Assembly (NCBI GenBank): GCA_002292955.1
Contig: DBCH01000074.1
Coordinates: forward strand, 7,089-29,429
Direction: 5' to 3'
Source: Microbacteriaceae bacterium UBA963
GTDB lineage: Bacteria; Actinomycetota; Actinomycetes; Actinomycetales; Microbacteriaceae
Length of the DNA stretch: 22,341 nucleotides
The notes beneath the pieces are model-generated. The model had not been told where the DNA came from. It saw nothing but the letters and a program-made list of their open reading frames with translations, and made no database searches. How positions within the stretch are numbered: position 1 is the stretch's first letter; each line of letters begins with the position of its first letter. Positions 1 to 7,923 of the stretch are shown here, one piece after another. The translations under genes were made by a program, and so were the position numbers.

Positions 1-372
1 CACAATCTTGCCTACTGGCGAAATCACGATTGGTGGGGTTTTGGGCCGGGAGCTCACTCCCACGTCGCCGGCGCCCGGTGGTGGAACGTCAAGCACCCGG
101 CGGAATATGAGCGGCTTCTCAACTTAGGGCTGAGTCCCGCTGCGGGGTACGAGGTGCCGACGCTCGCCGAGCGCGAGCTCGAGCGTCTCATGCTGGGGTT
201 GAGGGTGAGTGACGGCGTGGCTGCGGGCCCCGTTGACCCCGCCGTGATGACCGCGATGGTGACCGAAGGCTTGCTGAACGACAAAGCCTCCCAAGCCGGT
301 CAACTTGTGTTGACGCGAGCCGGACGGCTTCGTGCCGATGAAGTAGTTCGTCGCCTCGCCCGAGAGGGCTAG
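1..372 (+). CDS. hemW: HemW-like radical SAM protein (heme chaperone / coproporphyrinogen III oxidase-like), C-terminal part
   Basis: The frame is open from the first base and ends at TAG 370-372, so only the last 123 residues are present and the start lies outside the window. The fragment contains GFGPGAHSH (residues 13-21 of the fragment), which matches the Gly-rich 'G-G-AHS' segment of HemW proteins, and then a winged-helix-like tail with ERELERLMLGLRVSDG. The radical SAM CxxxCxxC motif would lie upstream and cannot be seen. HemW proteins are cytoplasmic heme-binding proteins once annotated as oxygen-independent coproporphyrinogen oxidase; most are thought to act in heme delivery. hemW directly before hrcA-dnaJ is a common actinobacterial order and supports the call. 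It converges with the next gene, 12 bases away. Confidence 0.82.
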   Translation, partial: HNLAYWRNHDWWGFGPGAHSHVAGARWWNVKHPAEYERLLNLGLSPAAGYEVPTLAERELERLMLGLRVSDGVAAGPVDPAVMTAMVTEGLLNDKASQAGQLVLTRAGRLRADEVVRRLAREG

Positions 373-384
373 CGAACGACCACC

Positions 385-735
385 CTACTTAACGAACGGA
401 ATGGAGAGCGGGTACTTGTAGTTCTCGCCGTTCCGGGTCTTGACAAAAGCCAAGATGCAGAAGATCAGAATAAGAACGCCGATGACGAGGAACAAAATTG
501 AGAGGATTCCGAAGGTGACGGCCGACAGGATTGACGCCGCAATGAAGGCAATAATCGTGGTCAGGTGGAAGTTGAGAGCGCTCTTGAGATTAGTGTCGAG
601 AAACTTGCTGCGGTCCTTGTAAATCAACCAGAAGATGAGGGGCGAGATAAATCCAATCAGGATGCCCAGAATGTTGCCGAGTGAGGTGAAGTTCTGTTCT
701 TCGACCTTGGAGAGCTTGGGTTGTGCGTTTGACAT
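385..735 (-). CDS. DUF4870-type small membrane protein
   Basis: A 116-residue protein with a short polar N-terminus, then about three hydrophobic segments (roughly residues 16-38, 52-75 and 78-100) and a short charged tail ending PFVK. The middle motif KSALNFHLT resembles the conserved ALNF(Q/H) signature of DUF4870/Tic20-like proteins, whose function is unknown. A longer frame reaches 936, but the ATG at 735 is preferred because GAAAGG lies about 6-11 bases before it and the family begins near here; the longer version would run through the hrcA control region and into hrcA. The gene is divergent from hrcA and shares its intergenic region. No partner is suggested by context. Confidence 0.75.
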   Translation of the reverse strand: MSNAQPKLSKVEEQNFTSLGNILGILIGFISPLIFWLIYKDRSKFLDTNLKSALNFHLTTIIAFIAASILSAVTFGILSILFLVIGVLILIFCILAFVKTRNGENYKYPLSIPFVK

Positions 736-773
736 TCCATACCTTTCGAGAGGTGGGGTGGGTGACGGCACCC

Positions 774-802
774 AAGTTAGTCCTTTTTCACGGGCGAGGC
801 AA
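774..802 (-). promoter_or_regulatory. Candidate promoter of the DUF4870-type gene
   Basis: On the minus strand, TTGCCT (802-797) is followed by a 17-base spacer and TAACTT (779-774), a reasonable -35/-10 pair for the housekeeping sigma factor. It lies about 40 bases upstream of the start at 735. This is assigned by eye only. Confidence 0.35.
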
Positions 803-829
803 GCAATAACTTCCCTCCGCGCAACCCGG

Positions 830-835
830 TAATAT
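830..835 (+). promoter_or_regulatory. Candidate -10 element of the hrcA-dnaJ promoter
   Basis: TAATAT lies just upstream of, and touches, the CIRCE operator. Transcription from it would begin near 842, inside the operator, so bound HrcA would block RNA polymerase. I see no good -35 hexamer at the right distance. Confidence 0.35.
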
Positions 836-861
836 TGGCACTCAGGCGCAATGAGTGCCAG
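835..861 (+). promoter_or_regulatory. CIRCE operator (HrcA binding site)
   Basis: TTGGCACTC, nine bases, then GAGTGCCAG. This is the 9-N9-9 inverted repeat of CIRCE (consensus TTAGCACTC-N9-GAGTGCTAA), with 8 of the 9 arm positions complementary. It is the known operator of the HrcA repressor and sits 38 bases upstream of hrcA, so hrcA-dnaJ is predicted to be autoregulated and heat-inducible. A further copy of TGGCACTC at 862-869 forms a second inverted repeat with the right arm. Confidence 0.88.
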
Positions 862-898
862 TGGCACTCCACAACGAAGCGAAGGCGGGTGAGTCGGC

Positions 899-1912
899 AT
901 GGTTTCTCCACGCGGGCTGGACGTCTTGCGCGTCATTGTTCAGGATTACGTGTCGTCGCGCGAACCCGTGGGTTCTAAATCGATTGCCGACCGTCATTCC
1001 TTCGGCGTATCGGCGGCCACCATCCGCAACGATATGTCCCTGCTCGAAGACGAACTGCTCATCACCGCCCCGCACACGTCGAGCGGACGCATCCCCACCG
1101 ATAGGGGATACCGCGTCTTTGTCGACAACCTCTCCGACGTCAAGACACTCAGTGGTGCGCAACGCCTCGCGATCGAGCGCGTGCTCAACGAATCCGACGA
1201 CATCGATGCCCTCCTCGCGCACACCGTGCGACTCCTTGCGCAACTCACCAATCAGGTGGCCGTGGTGGAGTATCCCTCGCTCAGCGGGGCACGCGTCAAG
1301 CACGTGGAACTGGTTGCCATGGGCAACTCGCGACTCATGAGCGTGCTGATTACCGACAGCGGTCGGGTGGAGCAGCGCACGGTAGAAACCGAGCGCGATC
1401 TCTCGGAGGAGGAGATTACCCAACTCCGATCCCGCATCAATACGGCTGTGGCCGGGCGGCAACTGAGCGAGATTGCTGACGCGCTGGCCGCGGCTCCCCA
1501 AGTTGCCCCGGACCTCTCCGAGGCGTCGGCACGCGTGGTCACCGCCCTGGCCGAACAGGTGGCGGCAAACCGGCAACAGCGCCTGGTGATGGCAGGAGCC
1601 GGCAATCTGGTGCGTACGGAGAACGACTTTCATGGCAGCATCTACCCGCTCCTCGACGCCATCGAGGAACAGGTCACCGTGCTCAAACTCCTCACCGAAA
1701 TGGGTCACGAGGCTTCAGAGGTCGCCGTCAGCATTGGCGCCGAGCACGAGTCGCAGGACTTCCGTGAGGCCAGCCTGGTGGCAGGCGGATACACCAGCTC
1801 TGGCGAGGTGTCTCGAGTGGGTGTGATTGGGCCCACCCGCATGGACTATTCCGGAAACATGGCGGCGGTTCGCGCGGTGGCCAGTTACCTGTCGCGCATC
1901 CTCGACGCATAA
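899..1912 (+). CDS. hrcA: Heat-inducible transcription repressor HrcA
   Basis: A 337-residue protein, the usual length for HrcA. The N-terminal winged helix is clear (residues 1-75: GLDVLRVIVQDYV, REPVGSKSIADRH, VSAATIRNDMSLLED, then HTSSGRIPTDRGYRVFVD), followed by the GAF-like middle and C-terminal domains ending SYLSRILDA. HrcA represses class I heat-shock genes by binding CIRCE and needs GroEL for full activity. The ATG at 899 is chosen because the protein then begins as other HrcA proteins do (MVS-R-L-VL); the only purine-rich candidate ribosome site, GAAGG at 881-885, is rather distant. The CIRCE site just upstream implies autoregulation. dnaJ follows 36 bases later, almost certainly in the same transcript. 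Confidence 0.95.
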   Translation: MVSPRGLDVLRVIVQDYVSSREPVGSKSIADRHSFGVSAATIRNDMSLLEDELLITAPHTSSGRIPTDRGYRVFVDNLSDVKTLSGAQRLAIERVLNESDDIDALLAHTVRLLAQLTNQVAVVEYPSLSGARVKHVELVAMGNSRLMSVLITDSGRVEQRTVETERDLSEEEITQLRSRINTAVAGRQLSEIADALAAAPQVAPDLSEASARVVTALAEQVAANRQQRLVMAGAGNLVRTENDFHGSIYPLLDAIEEQVTVLKLLTEMGHEASEVAVSIGAEHESQDFREASLVAGGYTSSGEVSRVGVIGPTRMDYSGNMAAVRAVASYLSRILDA

Positions 1913-1948
1913 TCCGGCCGAAGCTCGACGACACAGAAAAGAATCTCG

Positions 1949-3055
1949 GTGGCAGATCACTACGAAGTATTGGGCGTCTCACGCGACGCCTCGAGCGACG
2001 ACATCAAGAAGGCCTATCGGCGCCTGGCGCGGCAACTTCACCCCGACGTTAACCCCGATGAGGATGCCCAGGAGCGCTTCAAACTGGTGACGCACGCCTA
2101 CGAGGTCCTGAGTGACCCGGTATCACGCGACAACTACGACCGTGGCGGTGATAGCGGCGGCTTCGGTGGCGGCGGTGCAGGATTCGCTGACTTTGGCGAC
2201 ATTTTCTCGACTTTTTTTGGCGGCGGCGGGCAATCGTCGCGTGGTCCTCGGTCACGAAGTGAGCGCGGGCAAGATGCCCTGTTGCGTGTCGAGGTTGATT
2301 TGGCCGACGTCATCGCGGGCGTCGAGCGGGAGATTGAGTTCGATACTGCTGCGCTGTGCGAAACCTGTGGTGGATCCTGCTGTCAGCCGGGTACGTCGCC
2401 CGTCACGTGCGACATCTGCGGCGGTGGCGGCACGATCAGCCGCACGGTGCGATCCCTACTCGGCAACGTGATGACTCAATCGCCCTGCGGATCGTGTCGC
2501 GGATTTGGCACCATTATCGCCACGCCCTGCACGTCGTGCCAGGGTCTCGGCCGGGTGCGCGCGCGCCGCACGGTTACCCTCGACGTGCCTTCCGGTGTCG
2601 ACACGGGTGTGCGCCTGCACCTGCCAGGAAGCGGCGAGGTCGGGCCCGCCGGCGGGCCACACGGCGACCTCTACATTGAGATCTCGGTGCGACACAACGA
2701 GAAGTTCAGCCGACTCAAAGACGATCTTTTGTGCACGGTAGACATCTCCATGACAGATGCCGTGCTGGGTACAACCTTTTCGTTCGACGCTCTCGACGGT
2801 CCTGTCTCTCTGGAGATAAAGCCCGGAGCGCAGAGCGCCGACGTGCTGGTGGTCAAGGATCGTGGCATTGGCCGACTTCGTGGCAACGGACGTGGCGACC
2901 TCCGCGTTGGACTCCATGTGCTCACCCCCACAAAGCTCTCGTCCAAAGAGAAGCAGATGATTGCAGCGTTCGCCGAGGCGCGCAAACCACAGCCTCCGGT
3001 ATTGGCGTCGTTCCAACAGGGACTGTTCGCCAAACTTCGAGACCGATTCCTGTAG
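1949..3055 (+). CDS. dnaJ: Chaperone protein DnaJ (DnaJ2-type of the hrcA operon)
   Basis: A 368-residue type I Hsp40 starting at GTG. The J domain spans residues 1-70 with the HPD motif at 31-33, followed by a Gly/Phe-rich linker (about 73-105), a zinc-binding domain (about 137-201) and a C-terminal substrate-binding region. The four zinc repeats are C137ETCGGSC, C154DICGGGG, C180GSCRGFG and C194TSCQGLG. The first ends in Cys instead of Gly, but all eight metal-binding Cys are present. DnaJ stimulates the DnaK ATPase and delivers unfolded clients. AGAAAAGAA, 7-15 bases before the GTG, is a weak ribosome site. Linkage to hrcA marks this as the actinobacterial DnaJ2 copy; the dnaK-grpE-linked copy would be elsewhere. 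Confidence 0.95.
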   Translation: MADHYEVLGVSRDASSDDIKKAYRRLARQLHPDVNPDEDAQERFKLVTHAYEVLSDPVSRDNYDRGGDSGGFGGGGAGFADFGDIFSTFFGGGGQSSRGPRSRSERGQDALLRVEVDLADVIAGVEREIEFDTAALCETCGGSCCQPGTSPVTCDICGGGGTISRTVRSLLGNVMTQSPCGSCRGFGTIIATPCTSCQGLGRVRARRTVTLDVPSGVDTGVRLHLPGSGEVGPAGGPHGDLYIEISVRHNEKFSRLKDDLLCTVDISMTDAVLGTTFSFDALDGPVSLEIKPGAQSADVLVVKDRGIGRLRGNGRGDLRVGLHVLTPTKLSSKEKQMIAAFAEARKPQPPVLASFQQGLFAKLRDRFL

Positions 3056-3073
3056 AGCAGCATCGACACACTC

Positions 3074-3817
3074 ATGGCGCACTTCTTTATCGATGAAACG
3101 CTGACGGTGCTCACAGCGGGCGACGTTGTGACCGTGAGTGGGGCGGAGGGTCGTCACGCGGCGACAGTTTCGCGATTGCGCGCCGGCGAGCTGGTGAGCT
3201 TGGGTAACGGCCGTGGACTCATGGCCTCTGTTCTCGTGAGCGACGTCGCTAAAGATGCCGTGGTCTTCGAGGTCACCAGCGTGCGCGAGGAGAGTGAGCC
3301 GCGGCACACCTTCGTGTTGGCACAGGCGCTGGCCAAGTCCGATCGGGATGAGCGGGCGGTTGAGGCCGCGGTCGAACTGGGCGTCGACGCCATCATTCCG
3401 TTCGCGGCGGCACGCAGCGTGAGTCGCTGGGATGCCGCCAAAGAAACCAAGGGTCGTGCCCGCTGGCAGTCAATTGCTCGCGAGGCATCAAAGCAGTCGC
3501 TCCGGGCGTGGGTTCCGGAAGTGCGCACGATGGCAACGACCATCGATCTCATTGCTCTTCCCGACACGCGGCTCGTCGTATTGGATGCGTCCGGAGTCTC
3601 TCCACACGACGTGGACTGGGCCGCGACGCCGGGAGAAGCGACGCATCAGACGGTGTTCGTCGTCGGGCCCGAGGGCGGCTTCAGCTCCGAAGAGCGTGAC
3701 GCCTTCATAGGCGCCCGGGCCACCATAGTTCGACTCGGCGACAACGTGCTGCGCACGTCAACCGCCGGTCCCGTCGCGCTGGGTATTGCCTCCACGCTGT
3801 CCGGCCGCTGGACCTAG
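3074..3817 (+). CDS. rsmE: 16S rRNA (uracil-1498-N3)-methyltransferase RsmE
   Basis: A 247-residue protein with an N-terminal PUA-like RNA-binding domain (about 1-70, including the early GAEGRHAATVSRLRAGE segment) and a C-terminal SPOUT knot. The knot motifs are visible: FVVGPEGGFS with GPEGG at 198-202, and LRTSTAGPVALG starting at residue 226, which form the S-adenosylmethionine pocket. The enzyme methylates N3 of U1498 in 16S rRNA in the decoding region of the small subunit. It begins 18 bases after dnaJ, so it is probably co-transcribed with it, and dnaJ-rsmE adjacency is frequent in bacteria. The usual Glu of LRTETA is Ser here, a minor difference. Confidence 0.93.
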   Translation: MAHFFIDETLTVLTAGDVVTVSGAEGRHAATVSRLRAGELVSLGNGRGLMASVLVSDVAKDAVVFEVTSVREESEPRHTFVLAQALAKSDRDERAVEAAVELGVDAIIPFAAARSVSRWDAAKETKGRARWQSIAREASKQSLRAWVPEVRTMATTIDLIALPDTRLVVLDASGVSPHDVDWAATPGEATHQTVFVVGPEGGFSSEERDAFIGARATIVRLGDNVLRTSTAGPVALGIASTLSGRWT

Positions 3818-3820
3818 ACC

Positions 3821-3833
3821 TACGATAGAAGAA
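3821..3833 (+). promoter_or_regulatory. Candidate leaderless promoter for the HIT gene (-10 and start)
   Basis: TACGAT (3821-3826) is followed by the six bases AGAAGA and then ATG at 3833, so transcription would start on or next to the A of the start codon. The -35 region is weak. The same arrangement recurs at several other starts in the window. AGAAGA could instead be a poor ribosome site, though it is too close to the ATG. Confidence 0.4.
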
Positions 3834-4177
3834 TGAGCGAACCCAGTATCTTCAGTCGAATCATCGCGGGAGAAATCCCGGCAACGGTGGTCTGGCAGAA
3901 CGAGCGACTCATCGCCATTGAGGACATCGCACCGCAGGCTCCCGTCCACTTGCTCGTGATTCCCAAAACTGAGGACTACTCAAACGTGACCGAACTTGCC
4001 GCGGGCAACCCGGGGCTGTTGGCCGAGATGGTCGCCGTGGCGGCCACACTGGCCGCCGAACATGCCAACGGCGAGTATCGACTGGTGTTCAACTCTGGTC
4101 AGAGCGCGGGGCAGACGGTATTCCACGTGCACGCTCACGTCCTCGCCGGGGGCCTTTCGGAGGGTGCGCTTGCCTAG
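3833..4177 (+). CDS. HIT-family (HINT-like) nucleotide hydrolase
   Basis: A 114-residue protein opening with SIFSRIIAGEIPATVVWQNE, a standard HINT beginning, and carrying the histidine triad H98-V-H100-A-H102 near its end. HINT proteins hydrolyse nucleoside phosphoramidates and acyl- or aminoacyl-adenylates using the triad's central region. The tail after the triad is short (LAGGLSEGALA) compared with HINT proteins that end in GWPPG, but nothing looks truncated because the stop sits neatly against phoH. It lies 15 bases after rsmE and overlaps the proposed phoH start by eight bases, so it is part of the same gene run while possibly having its own promoter. Confidence 0.9.
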   Translation: MSEPSIFSRIIAGEIPATVVWQNERLIAIEDIAPQAPVHLLVIPKTEDYSNVTELAAGNPGLLAEMVAVAATLAAEHANGEYRLVFNSGQSAGQTVFHVHAHVLAGGLSEGALA

Positions 4178-5159
4178 CTCGGTGACGCCTCAAACCGTCA
4201 CGATCACCGGCATCGAGATGGTGCGCCTCCTCGGCACTCAGGATCGCCTGATGACCCGCCTTCAGCGCGAGTATCCGAGGGTCTCGGTCCACGTTCGCGG
4301 AAACGAGATCACCCTGACCTCCGACGCGACGAGCGCGGGCGACGCTGAGGTTGAGCGCGCACAGCTCTTGATTGCCGAGCTTGTGCAAATGGTACGGGAC
4401 GGAATCGACCTCACCGAGGGTGACGTCACGCGTGGTGCAAACCGATCTCCGACAGAAAAGGTAGGAATCGGCGAAGTGATCCTGTCCTCGCGCGGCAAGA
4501 CGATTCGCGCCAAGACTGCGGGACAACAACGCTACGTTCAGGCAATTCGCGAGAACACGATTGTCTTTGGCATCGGCCCAGCGGGAACGGGGAAGACCTA
4601 CCTGGCCATGGCTATGGCGGTAGCTGCGCTGCAGCGCAAGGAGGTCAACCGCATCATCTTGACCCGGCCGGCCGTCGAGGCGGGGGAGCGCCTGGGTTTC
4701 TTGCCCGGCACGCTCACCGACAAGATTGACCCGTATCTCCGCCCCCTCTTCGACGCGCTGAACGAGATGCTTGATCCGGAACTCGTGGCCAAACTGATGA
4801 GCGTGGGCACGATTGAGGTGGCACCTCTGGCCTACATGCGTGGCCGCACACTCAACGATTCGTTCATCATTCTCGACGAGGCTCAAAACACGAGCCCCGA
4901 GCAAATGAAAATGTTCTTGACGCGCCTCGGTTTTTCCTCGCAGATGGTGGTCACCGGTGACATCACGCAGATTGACCTGCCCACGCCATCGAGCGGTCTG
5001 CGCACGGTGACGCAGGTTCTCGACGACATTCCCGACATTCACTTTGCTTATCTGGGCTCGGAAGATGTCGTGCGTCACTCTCTCGTGGGCAAAATTGTCG
5101 ACGCCTACACCGTGTACGAAGAGCGCGCAGTGATCAAGCGGGAGCGAAATAAGCGATGA
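4170..5159 (+). CDS. phoH: PhoH-like ATPase
   Basis: A 329-residue P-loop ATPase of the PhoH/YbeZ type. Walker A is GPAGTGKT at residues 136-143 and Walker B is FIILDEAQ with D236-E237; the N-terminal 1-110 region is the small domain found in this branch. YbeZ-type PhoH proteins partner with the endoribonuclease YbeY in rRNA processing, and ybeY is the next gene here, overlapping by four bases. No ATG gives a convincing start: the TTG at 4170 is chosen because GGAGGG (4159-4164) lies five bases before it, whereas the GTG at 4164 is too close, the GTG at 4182 too far, and the ATG at 4218 would remove conserved N-terminal sequence. It overlaps the HIT gene's end. Confidence 0.9.
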   Translation: MPSSVTPQTVTITGIEMVRLLGTQDRLMTRLQREYPRVSVHVRGNEITLTSDATSAGDAEVERAQLLIAELVQMVRDGIDLTEGDVTRGANRSPTEKVGIGEVILSSRGKTIRAKTAGQQRYVQAIRENTIVFGIGPAGTGKTYLAMAMAVAALQRKEVNRIILTRPAVEAGERLGFLPGTLTDKIDPYLRPLFDALNEMLDPELVAKLMSVGTIEVAPLAYMRGRTLNDSFIILDEAQNTSPEQMKMFLTRLGFSSQMVVTGDITQIDLPTPSSGLRTVTQVLDDIPDIHFAYLGSEDVVRHSLVGKIVDAYTVYEERAVIKRERNKR

Positions 5160-5623
5160 GCATTGAGATCAATAACGAAACGTCCTACGAGGTCGACGAG
5201 ACCGTGCTGCACCGCATGGCGACCTACGCACTCGACGCAATGCGGGTTCACCCCGACGCCGAACTGAACATCCTGCTCTACGGCGTTGGCCCCATGGAGG
5301 AGCTGCACTTGCGCTGGCTGGACGAGCCGGGCCCCACGGATGTTTTGAGCTTCCCCATGGACCAACTCCGACCCGGTAACGACGATTTCGTCACACCCGC
5401 GGGCCTCCTGGGTGATGTTGTGCTGTGCCCGGAGGTGGCTGAAGCCCAAGCCCAGACGGCGGGGCACTCGCTGCAGGACGAGTTGAACATGCTCCTGACT
5501 CACGGCATGTTGCACCTGCTGGGGTTTGATCACGCCGAGCCGGCGGAGGAAAAAGAAATGTTTGGCATTCAGCGTGACATCTTGGTCGGTTTTGCCTTGG
5601 CCGAGCGCAAGCGAGATTCGTAG
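5156..5623 (+). CDS. ybeY: Endoribonuclease YbeY (rRNA maturation factor)
   Basis: A 155-residue metalloprotein. The signature HGMLHLLGFDH occupies residues 116-126 and supplies the three zinc-binding His (116, 120, 126); the upstream TDVLSFPMD matches the conserved 'TDVLSFP' segment. YbeY is a single-strand endoribonuclease needed for maturation of the 16S rRNA 3' end and for ribosome quality control. The ATG overlaps the phoH stop as ATGA, implying translational coupling with its usual partner. The product is the normal family length. Confidence 0.95.
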   Translation: MSIEINNETSYEVDETVLHRMATYALDAMRVHPDAELNILLYGVGPMEELHLRWLDEPGPTDVLSFPMDQLRPGNDDFVTPAGLLGDVVLCPEVAEAQAQTAGHSLQDELNMLLTHGMLHLLGFDHAEPAEEKEMFGIQRDILVGFALAERKRDS

Positions 5624-5624
5624 C

Positions 5625-6917
5625 ATGAACATCCTCATCGCAGTGGCGGCGAGCATTCTTCTGATGGCCTTTGCCGGCTTGATGGCAGCTACAGAGTCTG
5701 CGCTCAGCGTGATGTCGGTTGATGATGTGCGCGCTTTAGCCAAGCTGCACCGTTCACGCCGAGCACTCGAGGCAATCGCCAACCAGCCTGCGGCTCATCG
5801 TAACGTCGTCATGTTTGCACGCATCGCGTCGGAGACGGTCGTGGCCGTTGTGGTGACCGCGGCTCTCCTCACGAGCGGCCTTCCCCTGTGGGCAGGACTG
5901 CTCATCTCAATTGCCATCATGACAACGGCCTCGTTTGTTCTCGCGGGGTCCAGCCCGCGCAGCGTGGGACGGGTCCGTCCTGAGGGCATCGTTGCCTTCG
6001 CCGCTCCTGTCGTGCACATTCTGCGCATCGTGCTGGGACCGCTCGCCAACCTTCTTGTCGCGCTCGGCGACCGGGTAACACCCGGGCGTCCGGGAACCAG
6101 CGCGTTTGCCAGTGAGGAACAGCTGCTAAGTATGGTCGATGAGGCCACCCGTCACGATGTGCTGGAGAAAGACGAGCGTGAGCTTATTCACTCGATTTTT
6201 GAGTGGGGCGATACCCACGTGCGCGAGGTGATGGTTCCGCGCATCGACATGGTCACGGTTGAGGCTGACACGTCACTCGCTGATGCGGGTGCTCTCTTTC
6301 TGAGCAGTGGGCTCTCGCGCATACCGGTTATTGGCGATGACACGGATGACATTGTGGGTGTGCTCTACCTGCGCGATGTGGCCCGCATCTCTCTCGACAA
6401 GAAGTCGGCTCCCCGGGGGGCGTCCGTGCGTTCGCTTGCGCACGACGCGGTCTTTCTCCCGGAGCTCAAGAAGGCCGATGATGCCCTGCGCGACATGCAG
6501 GCAAGTTCAACTCACCTCGCGTTTGTGGTGGATGAGCACGGCGGCATTGCCGGTCTCGTGACGCTCGAAGACCTTCTCGAAGAGTTGGTGGGTGAGATCC
6601 GCGACGAATTTGATCGCGGCGCCCCCGAAGCCACCGCGCTGGCCGACGGGCGATATCGTGTTGCCGCGCGCATGCACATCGAGGACCTTGGCGAACTTTT
6701 TGGGCTTGATCTCGACGACGACGAGGTCGACTCCGTCGGCGGATTGCTGGCGAAAGAGCTTGATCGGGTTCCCGAAGTGGGCGACCACGTGGTGGTGAGT
6801 GGTCTGCACCTCGAGGCCGATCGCGTTGAGGCCCGCCGGGGTCGCGTGACGAACATTCTCGTTTGGCCGGATCAAGAATTGCTCGATGCCCAACGCGCCT
6901 TTGGCGGCGACGAATGA
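5625..6917 (+). CDS. CNNM/CorC-type membrane protein with CBS pair (hemolysin C-like)
   Basis: A 430-residue protein with a CNNM (DUF21) membrane domain in the first ~150 residues (hydrophobic segments near 1-22, 60-85, 88-105 and 115-140), a tandem CBS pair (first CBS begins VREVMVPRIDMVTV near residue 199, the second follows near 265-320) and a C-terminal CorC_HlyC domain with DDDEVDSVGG. The family is annotated as hemolysin but is better linked to divalent-cation, mainly Mg2+, transport or homeostasis; CBS domains sense adenine nucleotides. The ATG at 5625 is one base after the ybeY stop and gives a membrane-protein-like N-terminus; a longer frame from 5526 would overlap ybeY and is rejected. 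It overlaps era by four bases. Confidence 0.9.
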   Translation: MNILIAVAASILLMAFAGLMAATESALSVMSVDDVRALAKLHRSRRALEAIANQPAAHRNVVMFARIASETVVAVVVTAALLTSGLPLWAGLLISIAIMTTASFVLAGSSPRSVGRVRPEGIVAFAAPVVHILRIVLGPLANLLVALGDRVTPGRPGTSAFASEEQLLSMVDEATRHDVLEKDERELIHSIFEWGDTHVREVMVPRIDMVTVEADTSLADAGALFLSSGLSRIPVIGDDTDDIVGVLYLRDVARISLDKKSAPRGASVRSLAHDAVFLPELKKADDALRDMQASSTHLAFVVDEHGGIAGLVTLEDLLEELVGEIRDEFDRGAPEATALADGRYRVAARMHIEDLGELFGLDLDDDEVDSVGGLLAKELDRVPEVGDHVVVSGLHLEADRVEARRGRVTNILVWPDQELLDAQRAFGGDE

Positions 6918-7840
6918 GACCGTCAAAGAGCGCCAAGCGCGAGGCCGAGCGCCCGGTCTTTCGCTCCGGTTTCGTCTCGTTCATCGGCCGTCCCAACGTG
7001 GGAAAGTCAACGCTCATGAACGCCCTCGTTGGCGAGAAAGTGGCCATCACCTCGGCGAAGCCCCAGACCACCCGACACACGATTCGGGGCATGGTGAACC
7101 ACGACGACGGCCAGCTCATCATTGTTGATACGCCGGGCATCCACCGCCCGCGCACGCTTCTCGGAGAACGCCTCAACGCTCTCGCTAAGTCAACGCTGGG
7201 TGACGTCGACGTGATTGGCATGTGTTTTCCCGCCGATGAACCGGTGGGCAAGGGGGATCGATTCATCTCCGAACAGCTCGAGATGTATCCGCGCGCGAAA
7301 AAGATTGCCATCGTGACCAAAACGGATGCCGCCTCGCGGGAGAAGACCGCCGCCCGACTTCTCGAGGTTTCGCAATTGCGTGACTGGACCGAAATCATTC
7401 CGGTTTCGGCGATCACTGAAGGGCACATGACCGAGTTCGCCTCGACGCTTATCGCGCTTCTTCCCGAGGGGCATGCGCTCTACGATGTGGCCACCACCAC
7501 CGACGACGACACCGAGAAGCGAATCTCCGAGCTCATCCGCGAATCCCTACTCGAGACAGTGCAGGACGAACTTCCGCACTCGCTGGCGGTCACCATTGAC
7601 GAAATGGTGGAGCGTGAAGACAAGGATCTGCTCGAGATTTACGCGAACATTTTTGTCGAGCGAGACAGTCAGAAGTCCATCATTATCGGTCACGGGGGGT
7701 CACGCCTCAAAGAGACGGGCGCCATCTCTCGCCGAGAGATAGAGGCGTTGCTCGGCCGACACGTTTTCTTGAGTATCCGCATCAAGGTGGCCAAGGACTG
7801 GCAGCGCGACCCCAAGAAACTCGAGCGCCTGGGCTTTTAG
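6914..7840 (+). CDS. era: GTPase Era
   Basis: A 308-residue protein with the GTPase motifs GRPNVGKS (25-32, G1), TTRHT (G2), DTPG (72-75, G3) and TKTD (135-138, G4) and a C-terminal KH RNA-binding domain (GHGGSRLKETGAISRREIE, then WQRDPKKLERLGF). Era binds the 3' end of 16S rRNA and acts in 30S assembly. The ATG at 6914 shares ATGA with the stop of the upstream CBS protein; an upstream in-frame start at 6863 would overlap that gene by over 50 bases and adds no conserved sequence. Era, YbeY and PhoH act on the same 16S rRNA 3' end, so their clustering is functionally coherent. No clear terminator follows. Confidence 0.96.
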   Translation: MRPSKSAKREAERPVFRSGFVSFIGRPNVGKSTLMNALVGEKVAITSAKPQTTRHTIRGMVNHDDGQLIIVDTPGIHRPRTLLGERLNALAKSTLGDVDVIGMCFPADEPVGKGDRFISEQLEMYPRAKKIAIVTKTDAASREKTAARLLEVSQLRDWTEIIPVSAITEGHMTEFASTLIALLPEGHALYDVATTTDDDTEKRISELIRESLLETVQDELPHSLAVTIDEMVEREDKDLLEIYANIFVERDSQKSIIIGHGGSRLKETGAISRREIEALLGRHVFLSIRIKVAKDWQRDPKKLERLGF

Positions 7841-7888
7841 CCGACAGGGCTGGCAGCCTCACATTTCCGGTTCAGCCAGTGCCAGACC

Positions 7889-7917
7889 GTGACGGAACGC
7901 CGCGGCGGTGTTAGCCT
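7889..7917 (+). promoter_or_regulatory. Candidate leuA leader promoter
   Basis: GTGACG (7889-7894, four of six to TTGACA), a 17-base spacer and TAGCCT (7912-7917). With the usual seven-base distance, transcription would start at 7924, the G of the leader peptide's GTG, making the leader peptide leaderless. Confidence 0.45.
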
Positions 7918-7923
7918 AGAGAC

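Noticed and set aside
842..1708. 288-codon open frame on the minus strand opposite hrcA
   Set aside because: Shadow of hrcA; it would also run into the CIRCE operator.
2357..2381. Broken first zinc repeat in DnaJ (CETCGGSC instead of CxxCxGxG)
   Set aside because: All eight zinc-binding Cys are intact, and the final Gly to Cys change looks like a lineage variant, not a loss of function.
4089..5078. 329-codon open frame on the minus strand opposite phoH
   Set aside because: Shadow of phoH codon bias; the P-loop ATPase on the plus strand explains the region completely.
7841..7886. Possible era terminator (CTGGCA near 7850 with TGCCAG near 7880)
   Set aside because: The arms are short, the loop is long and no U-run follows; it is not better than chance in GC-rich DNA.
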